The translations under genes were made by a program, and so were the position numbers. A stretch of 64,000 bases of DNA from Mycolicibacter senuensis (GTDB taxonomy: Bacteria; Actinomycetota; Actinomycetes; Mycobacteriales; Mycobacteriaceae), in assembly GCF_002101885.1 (NCBI RefSeq), contig NZ_LQPS01000054.1:211818-275817 (forward strand), given 5' to 3'. Shown one piece after another: positions 14,815 to 23,454 of the stretch. A model generated the notes under the pieces. The model did not search any database, was not told the origin of the DNA, and was given only the letters and a program-made list of their open reading frames with translations. The stretch's first letter is position 1; every line of letters starts with the position of its first letter.

Positions 14815-15999
14815 ATGGGCTGGCCTTCCCATCGAACCGAACAGCGTGAATGGACGCCTCGCGGACGCCAGGGCACCCGCGAAGACCGCACGCTCAAGCA
14901 GATCGAAGTTGAGCTGCCGCCGATGGTCGGCAGGCTCAGCTATGACCCAGTGGGCGCTGTCGCGCGCGCGCATGAAGCCGCTTTGATCGCTGTGGCCCGC
15001 CTCGAGGCCGGGTTCGGCCAACATCTCGCGCCGTTGGCGGACTTCCTGCTGCGCAGCGAGTCCGTGGCTTCGTCCAAGATCGAGCACATCGACGCCGGTT
15101 GGCGAGCATTCGGCAAGGCTTTCGCAGGCGGTAGGGCCAGTGTGGAGGCAGCATCCCAACTGGCAGCGGTGCGGGCCCTGATCCAACTCGTCGACGCAGC
15201 CAACGCCGGCCCGCTCACGCTCGACGTGGTTCTCGAGACCCACCGGCTTCTGATGGCGCCAGACCCTTACGCCGACAGTCCGGGGCAACTGCGCACAGTG
15301 CAGAACTGGATCGGTGGCAGCGACTATTCACCAATCGGCGCGCTGTACATCCCGCCGCCTCCCGAGCTGGTGCCCTCGCTGATGGATGACCTGCTGGCGT
15401 TCGCCAACCGCACGGATCTGCCGATCATCGGGCAGGCCGCCATTGCCCACGCCCACTTTGAATCAATCCACCCGTTCACCGATGGCAACGGCCGCATCGG
15501 GCGGGCGCTGATCAGTGCCATCATGCGCCGGCGGGGGCTGACGCAGCGCGTGACGGTGCCACTGGCATCCGTCATGTTGGCCGACACCGCTGACTACTTC
15601 GCGCGGCTCACCGCCTACCGTCGCGGTGACGCCGACCAATTTGTCGGCTACCTCGCTCATGCCGCCGTCCATGCAAGTGCCGCCGCGGAAGAATCGGCGG
15701 CCCGGCTGGCTGAATTGCCCAACCGCTGGCGCTCCGTCGCGCGCCCGCGATCGGGCTCGGCCGATGAAACACTTCTCGCCGTTCTCCTGGATGTCCCGAT
15801 ATTCAATGCGGAGACCGCCCAACGGCTCACCGGGACAACCGATGCCAGTACGTACAAGGCGCTCGGCCGGCTGACGAAGGCCGGCATCCTCGAAATATTG
15901 TCGGCGGGCGCACGCAACCGCGTGTGGGCCGTCGCAGACGTGCTGACCGAACTCGATGCCCTCAGTGATGCGATCGGCCGACGGGTCCGGGTGGGTTGA
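14815..15999 (+). CDS. Fic domain protein, class II, probable AMP transferase
   Basis: A 394-residue protein. The active site HPFTDGNGRIGR starts at His219 and is complete, so transfer of AMP to a hydroxyl side chain of a target protein is likely. An N-terminal inhibitory helix carries SSKIEH (residues 86-91), close to the class II autoinhibition motif S/T-xxx-E-G/N with Glu90 but His in the last place. A Fic-N type domain precedes it, and a C-terminal winged helix (residues 315-390, TAQRLTGTTDASTYKALGRL) follows. The ATG has gagaaagg upstream. It is not in an operon. The target is unknown. Such proteins can act as toxins or regulators. Confidence 0.88.
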   Translation: MGWPSHRTEQREWTPRGRQGTREDRTLKQIEVELPPMVGRLSYDPVGAVARAHEAALIAVARLEAGFGQHLAPLADFLLRSESVASSKIEHIDAGWRAFGKAFAGGRASVEAASQLAAVRALIQLVDAANAGPLTLDVVLETHRLLMAPDPYADSPGQLRTVQNWIGGSDYSPIGALYIPPPPELVPSLMDDLLAFANRTDLPIIGQAAIAHAHFESIHPFTDGNGRIGRALISAIMRRRGLTQRVTVPLASVMLADTADYFARLTAYRRGDADQFVGYLAHAAVHASAAAEESAARLAELPNRWRSVARPRSGSADETLLAVLLDVPIFNAETAQRLTGTTDASTYKALGRLTKAGILEILSAGARNRVWAVADVLTELDALSDAIGRRVRVG

Positions 16000-16016
16000 A
16001 GTACATTCCAGGCGCG

Positions 16017-16052
16017 CCCGCGGACCGAAGCCCTGCAAGCCCGGCCCGCGGG
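16017..16052. terminator. Inverted repeat between convergent Fic and phosphatase genes
   Basis: cccgcgg at 16017-16023 pairs with ccgcggg at 16046-16052 with a 22-nt loop, in the 60-nt gap between two convergent genes. It could stop transcription from both sides. There is no T-tract. Confidence 0.3.
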
Positions 16053-16061
16053 TTGTCAGCT

Positions 16062-16568
16062 CTACCGCGGCACGTGAAACCCGACCAGCGCCGCCGACCC
16101 TGGCTGCACGCCGGCCCAGCTGCCGGTGACGCGTAACACCGCGATGCCCGACGTCGGGAACTTCTCCGAGATCTGTTGGACAACAGCCGCATCGGTGACC
16201 GCTGCACCAGCGAGCCCGAGCGCGACGCTCGACATCGTCGGCTCGTGGCCGATCACCAGCAGCGTGGCGATGTCGTCGTCGACGGTGTTGATCGCGGCGA
16301 TGACGGTTCCGGGCATGGCGTCATAGAGCTCGTCGCGGTAGCTGACGGCAGCGTCGATGCCGGTGCGCTCCAGGGTGTTTCGGGTGCGGGTGGCCGTCGA
16401 GCAGAGCACCCGGTCGATGGTGGGTACGTTGACGCGCAACCAGTCCCCGGCCAGTGCGGCCTCGCGTATCCCGCGCTTGGCCAACGGCCGGTCATGATCG
16501 ACCACTCCGGGCGGATAGTCCGATTTGGCGTGGCGAAGCAGGATCAGCGTGCGCGGTGCGGCGTTCAT
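16062..16568 (-). CDS. Histidine phosphatase family protein (SixA-like, Rv1276c homologue)
   Basis: A 168-residue phosphatase with the phosphohistidine motif LILLRHAKSD near the start and the second histidine in LLVIGHEPTMS. The small size and this layout match the SixA group, which removes phosphate from histidine or other phosphoproteins. Its place beside the sbcD-like gene matches Rv1276c in M. tuberculosis. It marks the left edge of the conserved block. The substrate is not known. Confidence 0.85.
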   Translation of the reverse strand: MNAAPRTLILLRHAKSDYPPGVVDHDRPLAKRGIREAALAGDWLRVNVPTIDRVLCSTATRTRNTLERTGIDAAVSYRDELYDAMPGTVIAAINTVDDDIATLLVIGHEPTMSSVALGLAGAAVTDAAVVQQISEKFPTSGIAVLRVTGSWAGVQPGSAALVGFHVPR

Positions 16569-16800
16569 CCGCCCAAGGTTAGGCCAGCGCGGCCGGTGAG
16601 GTGACTGCGGCGATATCGCCGGCGCTGGTCATTCCGGACGACCCACCTGCCCCGGGGGCGTGACGGATGTGTCGGGTGTGACGTGCGGGGTGGGGTCGTC
16701 CCCGCACGCCGAGACCTGCCGATCAGGGTCCGCGGACTTGTCGGTGCACCGCCATACACTCGCGGTGCCCGGCCCCAGCCCGGGTGAAAGGACGACCGAC

Positions 16801-17946
16801 ATGCGATTCCTGCACACCGCCGACTGGCAGCTCGGCATGACCCGGCACTTTCTGGCCGGGGACGCCCAGCCGCGCTATTCGGCGGCCCGGCGCGACGCGG
16901 TGGCCGGCCTCGGCGCGCTCGCCGCGCAGACGGGCGCAGAGTTCGTCGTCGTCGCCGGGGATGTGTTCGACGACAATCAGCTCGCCCCGGAGGTCGTCAG
17001 TCAATCCCTGGAAGCCATGCGCACCATCGGGATTCCGGTGTACCTGCTGCCCGGAAACCACGACCCGCTCAACGCCGCATCGGTCTACACCAGCAAGTTG
17101 TTCACCGCCGAACGCCCCGACAACGTCGTCGTTCTCGACACCGCCGGGGTGCATCAGGTGCGCCCCGGGGCCGAGATCGTCGCTGCACCGTGGCCCTCCA
17201 AGCGGCCCACCTGCGACCTGGCGGCCGCGGCGGTTCAGGGCCTGCCCGCCGACGGCACCACCCGGATCCTGCTCGCCCACGGCGGCGTCGACGTGCTCGA
17301 CCCCGCCCCGACCAACCCGGCGCTGATCCGGCTCGCCGCGCTGGAGGACGCGCTGGAGCGCGGTGTGATCCACTACGTCGCGTTGGGGGACAAGCACTCC
17401 CGCACCCAGGTCGGCACCGGCGGCCGGATCTGGTATTCCGGCTCGCCGGAAGTCACCAACTACGACGACATCGAACCCGACCCCGGCTACGTGCTGGCCG
17501 TCGACATCGACGAGACCAGCGGTGCGGTCAGCGTCGAATCCCACCGTGTGGGCAGGTGGCGGTTCGTCACGCTGCACCGCCAACTGGACACCGGTCGCGA
17601 TATCGCGGACCTGGACATCAACCTCGACCAGCTGCCCGACAAGGAGCGCACCGTGGTGCAGTTGGCGTTGACGGGCTCGCTCAGCGTCACCGACCGGGCC
17701 GCCCTCGACGCCTGCCTGGACCGGTATTCGCGGCTGTTCGCCTGGGCCGGCACCTGGAACCGCCACACCGACCTGGCGGTGGTGCCCGCCGACGGGGAAT
17801 TCACCGACCTCGGGCTCGGCGGATTCGCCGCCGACGCGGTCGAGGAACTCATCGCCGCCGCCCGCGCCGATGACGCCGCCGGTGCCGACGACGCCCATGC
17901 CGCGCTGGCACTGCTGCTGCGGCTCGTCGACCGGGGTGCGGCATGA
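16801..17946 (+). CDS. SbcD-like metallophosphatase exonuclease subunit (Rv1277 homologue)
   Basis: A 381-residue Mre11/SbcD-type nuclease. It carries FVVVAGDVFDDN, LLPGNHDP and ILLAHGGVDV, three of the metal-binding blocks of the calcineurin-like phosphoesterase fold. The first block is TADWQLG, with Gln where the textbook SbcD motif has His (D-x-H). The frame is open from 16660, but the ATG at 16801 starts the fold and follows gaaaggacg. Its stop overlaps the start of the SbcC-like gene, so the two products probably form a double-strand end nuclease complex. Confidence 0.85.
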   Translation: MRFLHTADWQLGMTRHFLAGDAQPRYSAARRDAVAGLGALAAQTGAEFVVVAGDVFDDNQLAPEVVSQSLEAMRTIGIPVYLLPGNHDPLNAASVYTSKLFTAERPDNVVVLDTAGVHQVRPGAEIVAAPWPSKRPTCDLAAAAVQGLPADGTTRILLAHGGVDVLDPAPTNPALIRLAALEDALERGVIHYVALGDKHSRTQVGTGGRIWYSGSPEVTNYDDIEPDPGYVLAVDIDETSGAVSVESHRVGRWRFVTLHRQLDTGRDIADLDINLDQLPDKERTVVQLALTGSLSVTDRAALDACLDRYSRLFAWAGTWNRHTDLAVVPADGEFTDLGLGGFAADAVEELIAAARADDAAGADDAHAALALLLRLVDRGAA

Positions 17947-20558
17947 GACTGCACCGGCTGACCCTGACCAACTATCGCGGCGTGGCACACCGCGAGATCG
18001 ACTTCCCCGATCACGGGGTGGTGGTGGTCGCCGGCGCCAACGAGATCGGCAAGTCCTCGATGATCGAGGCGCTGGACCTGCTGCTGGAGTCCAAGGACCG
18101 CTCCGCCAAGAAGGATGTCAAACAGGTCAAGCCGACCCACGCCGACGTCGGCGCCGAGGTCACCGCCGAAATCAGCACCGGCCCTTACCGGTTCGTCTAC
18201 CACAAACGCTTCCACAAGGCGCCCCGGACGCAGCTGACCGTGCTGGCGCCCCGCCGGGAACAGCTCACGGGCGACGAGGCCCACGAGCGGGTCCGCACCA
18301 TGCTGGAGGAGACGATGGACACCGGGCTGTGGCAAGCCCAACGGGTGCTGCAGGCCGCCTCGACGGCCGCGGTGGATCTGTCCGGCTGCGATGCGCTGTC
18401 TCGCGCGCTGGACGTCGCCGCCGGTGACACCGCCACCCCCAGCGGTACCGAACCCGTTCTCATCGAACGCATCGACGCCGAGTACGCGCACTACTTCACC
18501 CCCACCGGACGCCCGACGGGGGAGTGGGCCGCCGCGGTGGCCGCGCTGGCGACCGCCGACGCCGAGGTGGCGCGCTGCAGCGCCCTGCTCGCCGAGGTCG
18601 ACGACCGGGTGCTTCGCCACACCGAACTCAGCGAGCAGCTGGCCCGGCTGACCGAAGAGCGGGCGGCGGCAGCGGCCCGGCACACCGCCGCGAAAGCCGC
18701 CGGCGACACCATCGCCGCGCTGCGGGACCAACTACGCAACGCGCAACTGGTGGCCACCGCGGCTGAGGCGACCGGCGCCGCGGCCCGGACCGCCCACGCC
18801 GAACGGCAACGGCTCTGCGGTGAACTGGACTCCCGGGCCGCCGCGATCGCCGTGCTGGACAGCGAGCTTGCCGAGGCCACCCAAGCCCACGACACTGCCG
18901 ACGCCGAAGCCGCCGCCGCGGAGGGCGCAGCCGCCGAGGCCGAGCGGCTGCTGGCCGCCGCCACCGAACGCGTCGAGACCGCCCGCCGAGTCGTCGACCA
19001 ACTCGCCGCCCGCGATGAGGCCAACCGGCTGGAAGCCCGGCTGGCGCGGATCGATGCCACCGAACATGACCTCGAGCAGGTGGTGGCCGAGTTGGCCGCG
19101 ATCACCGTGACCGAGTCGGTGCTGCGCCGCATCGAGGACGCTGCGGCCGTGCTCGACCGCGCCCAGGCCTCCTTGGCCGCGATCTCGGCGACCCTGGAAG
19201 TCACCGCGGCCGCCGACGTCGAACTGGTGATCGCCGGCGAGCACACGCCGCTGGCCGCCGGCGACAGCTGGTCGGCGGCGGTCACCGCGGGTGCCGAAGT
19301 GGAGTTGCCCGGGCTGTTGAGCGTGCGGGTCAGGCCGGGCGACAGCGCCCGTGAGGCCGCCACGAAACACGCTGCAGCGCAAGATGAACTGGCTGCCGCC
19401 CTGGCAGCGGGCCGCGTCGAGGACCTGGCGGCGGCCCGCCGCGGCGACCAGCGGCGTCGCGAGCTACAGGGCAGCCGTGATCAGCTGACCGCCACCCTGG
19501 TGGCGTTGCGCGGCGACGACGCGGTGGAGGAGCTGCGCACCCGACTGGTGCAACTGCGCGGCGAACACGCCGAGGTGGGCGCCGAGAACACCCTCGAGGA
19601 CGCCCGCGCCGAACGCGACGCCGCCGAGGCGCAGCGCACCCGGGCCCACGCCGACTGCGAAACCCGCCGGTGGGCCGCCTCGGAGTCGGCGGCCCGACGC
19701 ACCGCAGCCGCCACCCGCGTGACGCTGCTCCGGGACAAGGGCGCCACCCAGCGCGCCGAGCTGGCCACCGTCACCCAGCGCCTCACCGAACAGCGGGCAT
19801 CGGTCGGCGACGAGGAACTGGCGGGCGCCGCCGAAACCAGCGGCCAGGCGCTGCAGGCCGCGCAGCAGCGCCTCACCGAGATCACTGAGCACCTGGCCGC
19901 CGCCGCCCCCGAGCTGGTCGACGCCGAACTGGCCGACGCGGCGCAGCAACTGCAGGCCCTGTCGGACCGGCACGCCGAGACCGCCCGCGACCTGCACCAA
20001 GTAGAGGTCGAACTCGCCGTCTTCGGCACCGAGGGCCGCAAGGGCCAACTCGATGCCGCCCAGATCGCACGGGAACACGCTGCGGCCGAGCACCATCGGA
20101 TCGGCCGACGGGCCCGGGCGGCAGCGCTGTTGCGGTCGACCATGATCCGGCACCGCGACGACACCCGGCTGCGCTATGTCGAACCGTTCCGCGCCGAGAT
20201 CCAGCGGCTGGGTGTGCACGTCTTCGGCGACGACTTCGAAGTCGAGGTCGACACTGACCTGAAGATCTGCGCCCGCACCCTCGACGGGCGCACCGTGCCC
20301 TACGAGTCGCTGTCGGGTGGGGCCAAGGAACAGCTCGGCATCCTGACCCGGCTTGCGGGCGCGGCGCTGGTCGCCAAGGAGGACAGTGTCCCGGTGGTGA
20401 TCGACGACGCACTGGGCTTCACCGACCCCGACCGGCTGGAGAAGATGGGCGCGGTGTTCGACGCCGTGGGTGCCCAGGGCCAGGTGATCGTGTTGACCTG
20501 CAGCCCGGACCGCTACCGCAGCGTCAAGGATGCACACCGCATCGACTTGAGTGCTTGA
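17943..20558 (+). CDS. SbcC-like AAA ATPase with coiled coil (Rv1278 homologue)
   Basis: An 871-residue Rad50/SbcC-like partner. The N-terminal Walker A is VAGANEIGKSSMIEA. The C-terminus has the ABC signature SLSGGAKEQLGILTRLA and the Walker B VPVVIDDALGFTDPDRL. Residues of roughly 170-750 are Ala-, Glu- and Arg-rich coiled coil with heptad character. No CxxC zinc hook is visible in the middle, a difference from classical Rad50 and SbcC. Translation is coupled to the sbcD-like gene by an ATGA overlap. Role: ATP-driven opening of DNA ends for the nuclease, inferred from the family. Confidence 0.85.
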   Translation: MRLHRLTLTNYRGVAHREIDFPDHGVVVVAGANEIGKSSMIEALDLLLESKDRSAKKDVKQVKPTHADVGAEVTAEISTGPYRFVYHKRFHKAPRTQLTVLAPRREQLTGDEAHERVRTMLEETMDTGLWQAQRVLQAASTAAVDLSGCDALSRALDVAAGDTATPSGTEPVLIERIDAEYAHYFTPTGRPTGEWAAAVAALATADAEVARCSALLAEVDDRVLRHTELSEQLARLTEERAAAAARHTAAKAAGDTIAALRDQLRNAQLVATAAEATGAAARTAHAERQRLCGELDSRAAAIAVLDSELAEATQAHDTADAEAAAAEGAAAEAERLLAAATERVETARRVVDQLAARDEANRLEARLARIDATEHDLEQVVAELAAITVTESVLRRIEDAAAVLDRAQASLAAISATLEVTAAADVELVIAGEHTPLAAGDSWSAAVTAGAEVELPGLLSVRVRPGDSAREAATKHAAAQDELAAALAAGRVEDLAAARRGDQRRRELQGSRDQLTATLVALRGDDAVEELRTRLVQLRGEHAEVGAENTLEDARAERDAAEAQRTRAHADCETRRWAASESAARRTAAATRVTLLRDKGATQRAELATVTQRLTEQRASVGDEELAGAAETSGQALQAAQQRLTEITEHLAAAAPELVDAELADAAQQLQALSDRHAETARDLHQVEVELAVFGTEGRKGQLDAAQIAREHAAAEHHRIGRRARAAALLRSTMIRHRDDTRLRYVEPFRAEIQRLGVHVFGDDFEVEVDTDLKICARTLDGRTVPYESLSGGAKEQLGILTRLAGAALVAKEDSVPVVIDDALGFTDPDRLEKMGAVFDAVGAQGQVIVLTCSPDRYRSVKDAHRIDLSA

Positions 20559-20595
20559 GGCCCCTGCCGTGTGTTATTGGGGGCGACTGCTTTCG

Positions 20596-21000
20596 TTATG
20601 GCGTCGTCGGAGGAGCGGGCGGTAGCCAGGTACGACGTGCCGCCTCGGCCAGTGCTTCTGCGGCCCGTTTGGCCTTCTTTCGTTCGTCCGTTGTGGGCGT
20701 TAGGTGCGTGTAGGCCGCTTTGGTTTTCACACCGAGCAGTGTGCGGAGATGCTTCTCCACGGTGGGATCCGCTTGCTTGAGTAATGCGGCCGCCTCGTTG
20801 TGATTCTCGCCCACAGCGTATCGCCCCAGCCGCGCGCAGCAGATAACGTCCGCAGCCGCGATACCAGCGAGCACAAACAGATTGGTCGCGGTGTCGGGCT
20901 TCTGGCCTGCTACTAGCAGCGCGGTATCGAGGAACTCCGTGGCCTTCTTCAACCGGCCGAGGCGGAACGCGTCTGAGCAGGAACGTGTCCGTCCGGCCAT
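20596..21000 (-). CDS. HEPN-like protein, partner of the nucleotidyltransferase
   Basis: A 134-residue mostly helical protein. The block LAGIAAADVICCARLGRYAVGENH followed by NEAAALLKQ and LRTLLGVKTKAAY resembles actinobacterial HEPN-type proteins. RYAVGENH contains an R-x6-H spacing like the RNase motif of HEPN toxins. It starts 3 nt after the stop of the nucleotidyltransferase gene on the same strand, the arrangement of MNT-HEPN toxin-antitoxin systems. The HEPN assignment is from pattern only. The C-terminal 20 residues are Arg- and Pro-rich. Confidence 0.6.
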   Translation of the reverse strand: MAGRTRSCSDAFRLGRLKKATEFLDTALLVAGQKPDTATNLFVLAGIAAADVICCARLGRYAVGENHNEAAALLKQADPTVEKHLRTLLGVKTKAAYTHLTPTTDERKKAKRAAEALAEAARRTWLPPAPPTTP

Positions 21001-21003
21001 CGC

Positions 21004-21633
21004 TTAAGCTCTCTTCTTCGGCATTGACTGCACCAGCTTGAGCAGCCATGTTCTCGACCCTGCGACGGTCAGACCGCTGTCGAGAACCTCACCTACCATC
21101 GGCTCGGCGGCAGATTTGCGCAATTCACTGATGGAGTATTCGACGATGCGAGCATCGTTGCCCGTCCAGCGAGTGACGTTCGCAGCGAGTTCGTTGATGT
21201 CGTGGGCCCAAACGGCCGGTGGAGTCCCGCGGTCTTGCACCACAAACAGGTCGATGTCGCTGTCAACGGTCATGGTGCCGCGAAGTGCCGACCCGAAAAC
21301 AGCCGCGTATTTCGGTGGGTGCGCCCACTGGTCAAGTTCGTGCTCCAGCTTGGACAGGAAAGTGTTGGAAAGACCGGCCAGTGCCACGATAGGTGCGGCT
21401 GCGAGATGGTCTCGGTTGAGGCGATACGTAAAGGCATTTCCGACTCGGTCGGCGGTGACTACACCCTGCGAGACCAGACGAGCGAGAACCTTGCGGATAC
21501 CTTCCTCGGAGAACTTATTCACGATCCGGTGGATCTGTCCTGTCGTGAAAGCGATGTCGTTTGCCGCCAGCACCGCGAGAACATCGCCGTCCAGCGTCGG
21601 CGTGACGGTCGCGAGCGGCCGGTGTAGCTCCAT
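21004..21633 (-). CDS. Helix-turn-helix plus nucleotidyltransferase (MNT-like)
   Basis: A 209-residue two-domain protein. Residues 1-85 form a winged helix (TGQIHRIVNKFSEEGIRKVL, then LARLVSQGVVTADRVG). Residues 95-160 form a nucleotidyltransferase with AAVFGSALRGTM and DSDIDLFVV, the GS-x(10)-DxD signature of polymerase-beta-like enzymes. In MNT-HEPN systems the nucleotidyltransferase adds AMP to the HEPN toxin and silences it. The ATG at 21633 is preferred because ggagg lies 5 nt upstream; an alternative TTG at 21645 would overlap the operator. The winged helix suggests it represses its own promoter. Confidence 0.8.
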   Translation of the reverse strand: MELHRPLATVTPTLDGDVLAVLAANDIAFTTGQIHRIVNKFSEEGIRKVLARLVSQGVVTADRVGNAFTYRLNRDHLAAAPIVALAGLSNTFLSKLEHELDQWAHPPKYAAVFGSALRGTMTVDSDIDLFVVQDRGTPPAVWAHDINELAANVTRWTGNDARIVEYSISELRKSAAEPMVGEVLDSGLTVAGSRTWLLKLVQSMPKKRA

Positions 21634-21641
21634 TCGAACCT

Positions 21642-21675
21642 CCAACTATAGTTGGTTAACACGTACTATAGTTGG
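21642..21675. promoter_or_regulatory. Palindrome plus repeated half-site, operator of the NTase-HEPN pair
   Basis: ccaactatagttgg at 21642-21655 is a perfect 14-nt palindrome. Its right part, actatagttgg, occurs again at 21665-21675. Both are AT-rich in a GC-rich genome and sit immediately upstream of the ribosome site of the nucleotidyltransferase gene. The arrangement fits a dimer site plus a second site for the winged-helix protein the operon encodes. Confidence 0.65.
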
Positions 21676-21738
21676 CCTCGTGCCGCACTGCATCGACACG
21701 GGATGCCAGGCACCGGCCGATCACCGCCGGATGGTGCG

Positions 21739-23454
21739 TCATCCGTCCTTCATGAACCCGATCGCGGTGTAGTCCAGATCCGCCAGCCCCGGCGCCCCGA
21801 AGTTCGCCAGGGAACTGCGCACCGCCACGTTGCCGGTCGTCTGGATCAACGGCAGGCTGAAACCCTCGGCCCACAACAACTCGTCGACCTCATTGGCACG
21901 GGCGCGGGCGGTATCGGGGTCCAATGCCTGCAGCGTCTCCTCGATCTTGGCGTCGATCTGCGGGCTGCCGATCTTGCCGAAGTTGGCCTCCCCGTAGGAG
22001 GCCGAGATCTGGTTCAGCCCCGCCAGCGGGAAAGCGTCACCGACCCAACTGAACTGGGCGATGTCGAAGTCGCCGACATTGACGTAGTCGGTGAAGAACC
22101 CGCCGCCGGCCTTGGCGTCCAGCTGCAGTTTCACCCCGATCTGGGCCAGATTGTGTTGTGCCACCTGGGCGAACTGCCGAGTGCTCGACGCGTCGTAGAA
22201 CAGGTGCCGGATCACCAGCGGGCGACCGTCCTTCTCCCGGAACTTCCCAGTCAGCTTCCAGCCCAGCTCGTCGAGTTCCCGCGCAGCACGCTGCGGGTCG
22301 TAGGCCACCACCGCGGAGTTGTCCTGGTAGCCCTCCTGGCCGGCGACGTAGATGTGATTGTTCAGCGGCACCGGATCCGACGTCAGACCCCGCTGGGTCA
22401 CCTTGGCGATCGTGGTGCGGTCGATGCCGCGCATCACCGCCAGCCGCAACGCCTTATCGGACAGGATCGCCCCCGGCGCCCCGTTGAAGGTGAAGTGGTT
22501 CCACGCCGGAGTCGGGGCGCGGCGGATCGCGATACCCTCGGTGCGCCGGGCGATCGTCAACTGATCCAGCGTGGCCACCCCGGCGGCGTCGATGGTGTGG
22601 TTCTGCAGCGCCGGCATCCGTGCCGACTCGTCGAGCACCAGGTAGTTGATGGTGTCCAGCTTCGGCGTGCGGCCCCACCAATCGGGGTTGCGCACCAACG
22701 TGATCCGCTGGCTGGTGCGGTCCAGCGTGGCCAGCTTGAACGGCCCGGCCGATGGCCCGGGGCTTTGTAGTTGCGCCTTGTTGAAGGTCTCCGGGTCGGC
22801 GGTCATTCGGGCCGGCAGCAGCATCGAGTTGCCGGCGAACATGCCCCGCCATTCCGCGTAGGGCTTGGCGAACCGCACCACCGCTTGGCGGTCGTCGACG
22901 CCCCTGGTGACCGAGGCGACCCGTTCGGCGCCGTTGGTGCTGGCGATCGCGTAGCCGGGGTCGGCGCCGCTGGTGGCGTGGATCTGGCTGGCGATGTCCT
23001 GCCAGGACAGCGGGGTCCCGTCGCTCCAGGTGGCTTTCGGGTTGATGGTGTAGGTGACCACCTGCGGGTTGGTGCCGGTCAGCTCCACACGGGTGAAGTA
23101 GTCGGTGTCCACCGTCGCCGAGCCGTCCGGGCCGATGATGAACGCCCGCGGCATGGTGGCTTTGAGCATGGCGGCGTTCTCGGCCAGGTTGCCGTCGATG
23201 TGCAGCGGGTTGAAGTTCGGCGGGAACTGGCTCATCGACAGCCGCAGGCTGCCGCCGTCGCGCAGGGTGGCCGGGTCTTGCGGGTTGATGTCGCTGGCGC
23301 TGCCCACCGCCGAGACGCCTTCGGGGGCGGTGATATCCACCGCGGCGCACCCACTCACAGCCAGGAGCAGCGCTACTGCCGCGTTGACACTGCATCCAGG
23401 GCGTGCCCTTCTCGCAAAACCTCGCCATGAGCGCAGTGTCAACGTCATATTCAT
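21739..23454 (-). CDS. oppA: Oligopeptide ABC transporter substrate-binding lipoprotein (oppA)
   Basis: A 571-residue family 5 solute-binding protein. The N-terminal signal ends in a lipobox, LAVSGC, with the lipid-modified Cys36, so it is anchored to the outer face of the membrane. The family's core segments are seen, for example VTYTINPKATWSDGTPLSWQ and LRLAVMRGIDR. It delivers oligopeptides to OppBC for import driven by OppD. Its ATG overlaps the oppD stop by 4 nt. Gene order oppB-oppC-oppD-oppA on the minus strand matches M. tuberculosis Rv1283c-Rv1280c. Confidence 0.92.
   Translation of the reverse strand: MNMTLTLRSWRGFARRARPGCSVNAAVALLLAVSGCAAVDITAPEGVSAVGSASDINPQDPATLRDGGSLRLSMSQFPPNFNPLHIDGNLAENAAMLKATMPRAFIIGPDGSATVDTDYFTRVELTGTNPQVVTYTINPKATWSDGTPLSWQDIASQIHATSGADPGYAIASTNGAERVASVTRGVDDRQAVVRFAKPYAEWRGMFAGNSMLLPARMTADPETFNKAQLQSPGPSAGPFKLATLDRTSQRITLVRNPDWWGRTPKLDTINYLVLDESARMPALQNHTIDAAGVATLDQLTIARRTEGIAIRRAPTPAWNHFTFNGAPGAILSDKALRLAVMRGIDRTTIAKVTQRGLTSDPVPLNNHIYVAGQEGYQDNSAVVAYDPQRAARELDELGWKLTGKFREKDGRPLVIRHLFYDASSTRQFAQVAQHNLAQIGVKLQLDAKAGGGFFTDYVNVGDFDIAQFSWVGDAFPLAGLNQISASYGEANFGKIGSPQIDAKIEETLQALDPDTARARANEVDELLWAEGFSLPLIQTTGNVAVRSSLANFGAPGLADLDYTAIGFMKDG

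Noticed and set aside
14701..15288. Long minus-strand frame opposite the Fic gene
   Set aside because: Shadow of the Fic gene. Its short end beyond the Fic start (MLAMGVISRLSPIEICQ) was considered as a HigB remnant for the XRE gene, but no toxin family fits.
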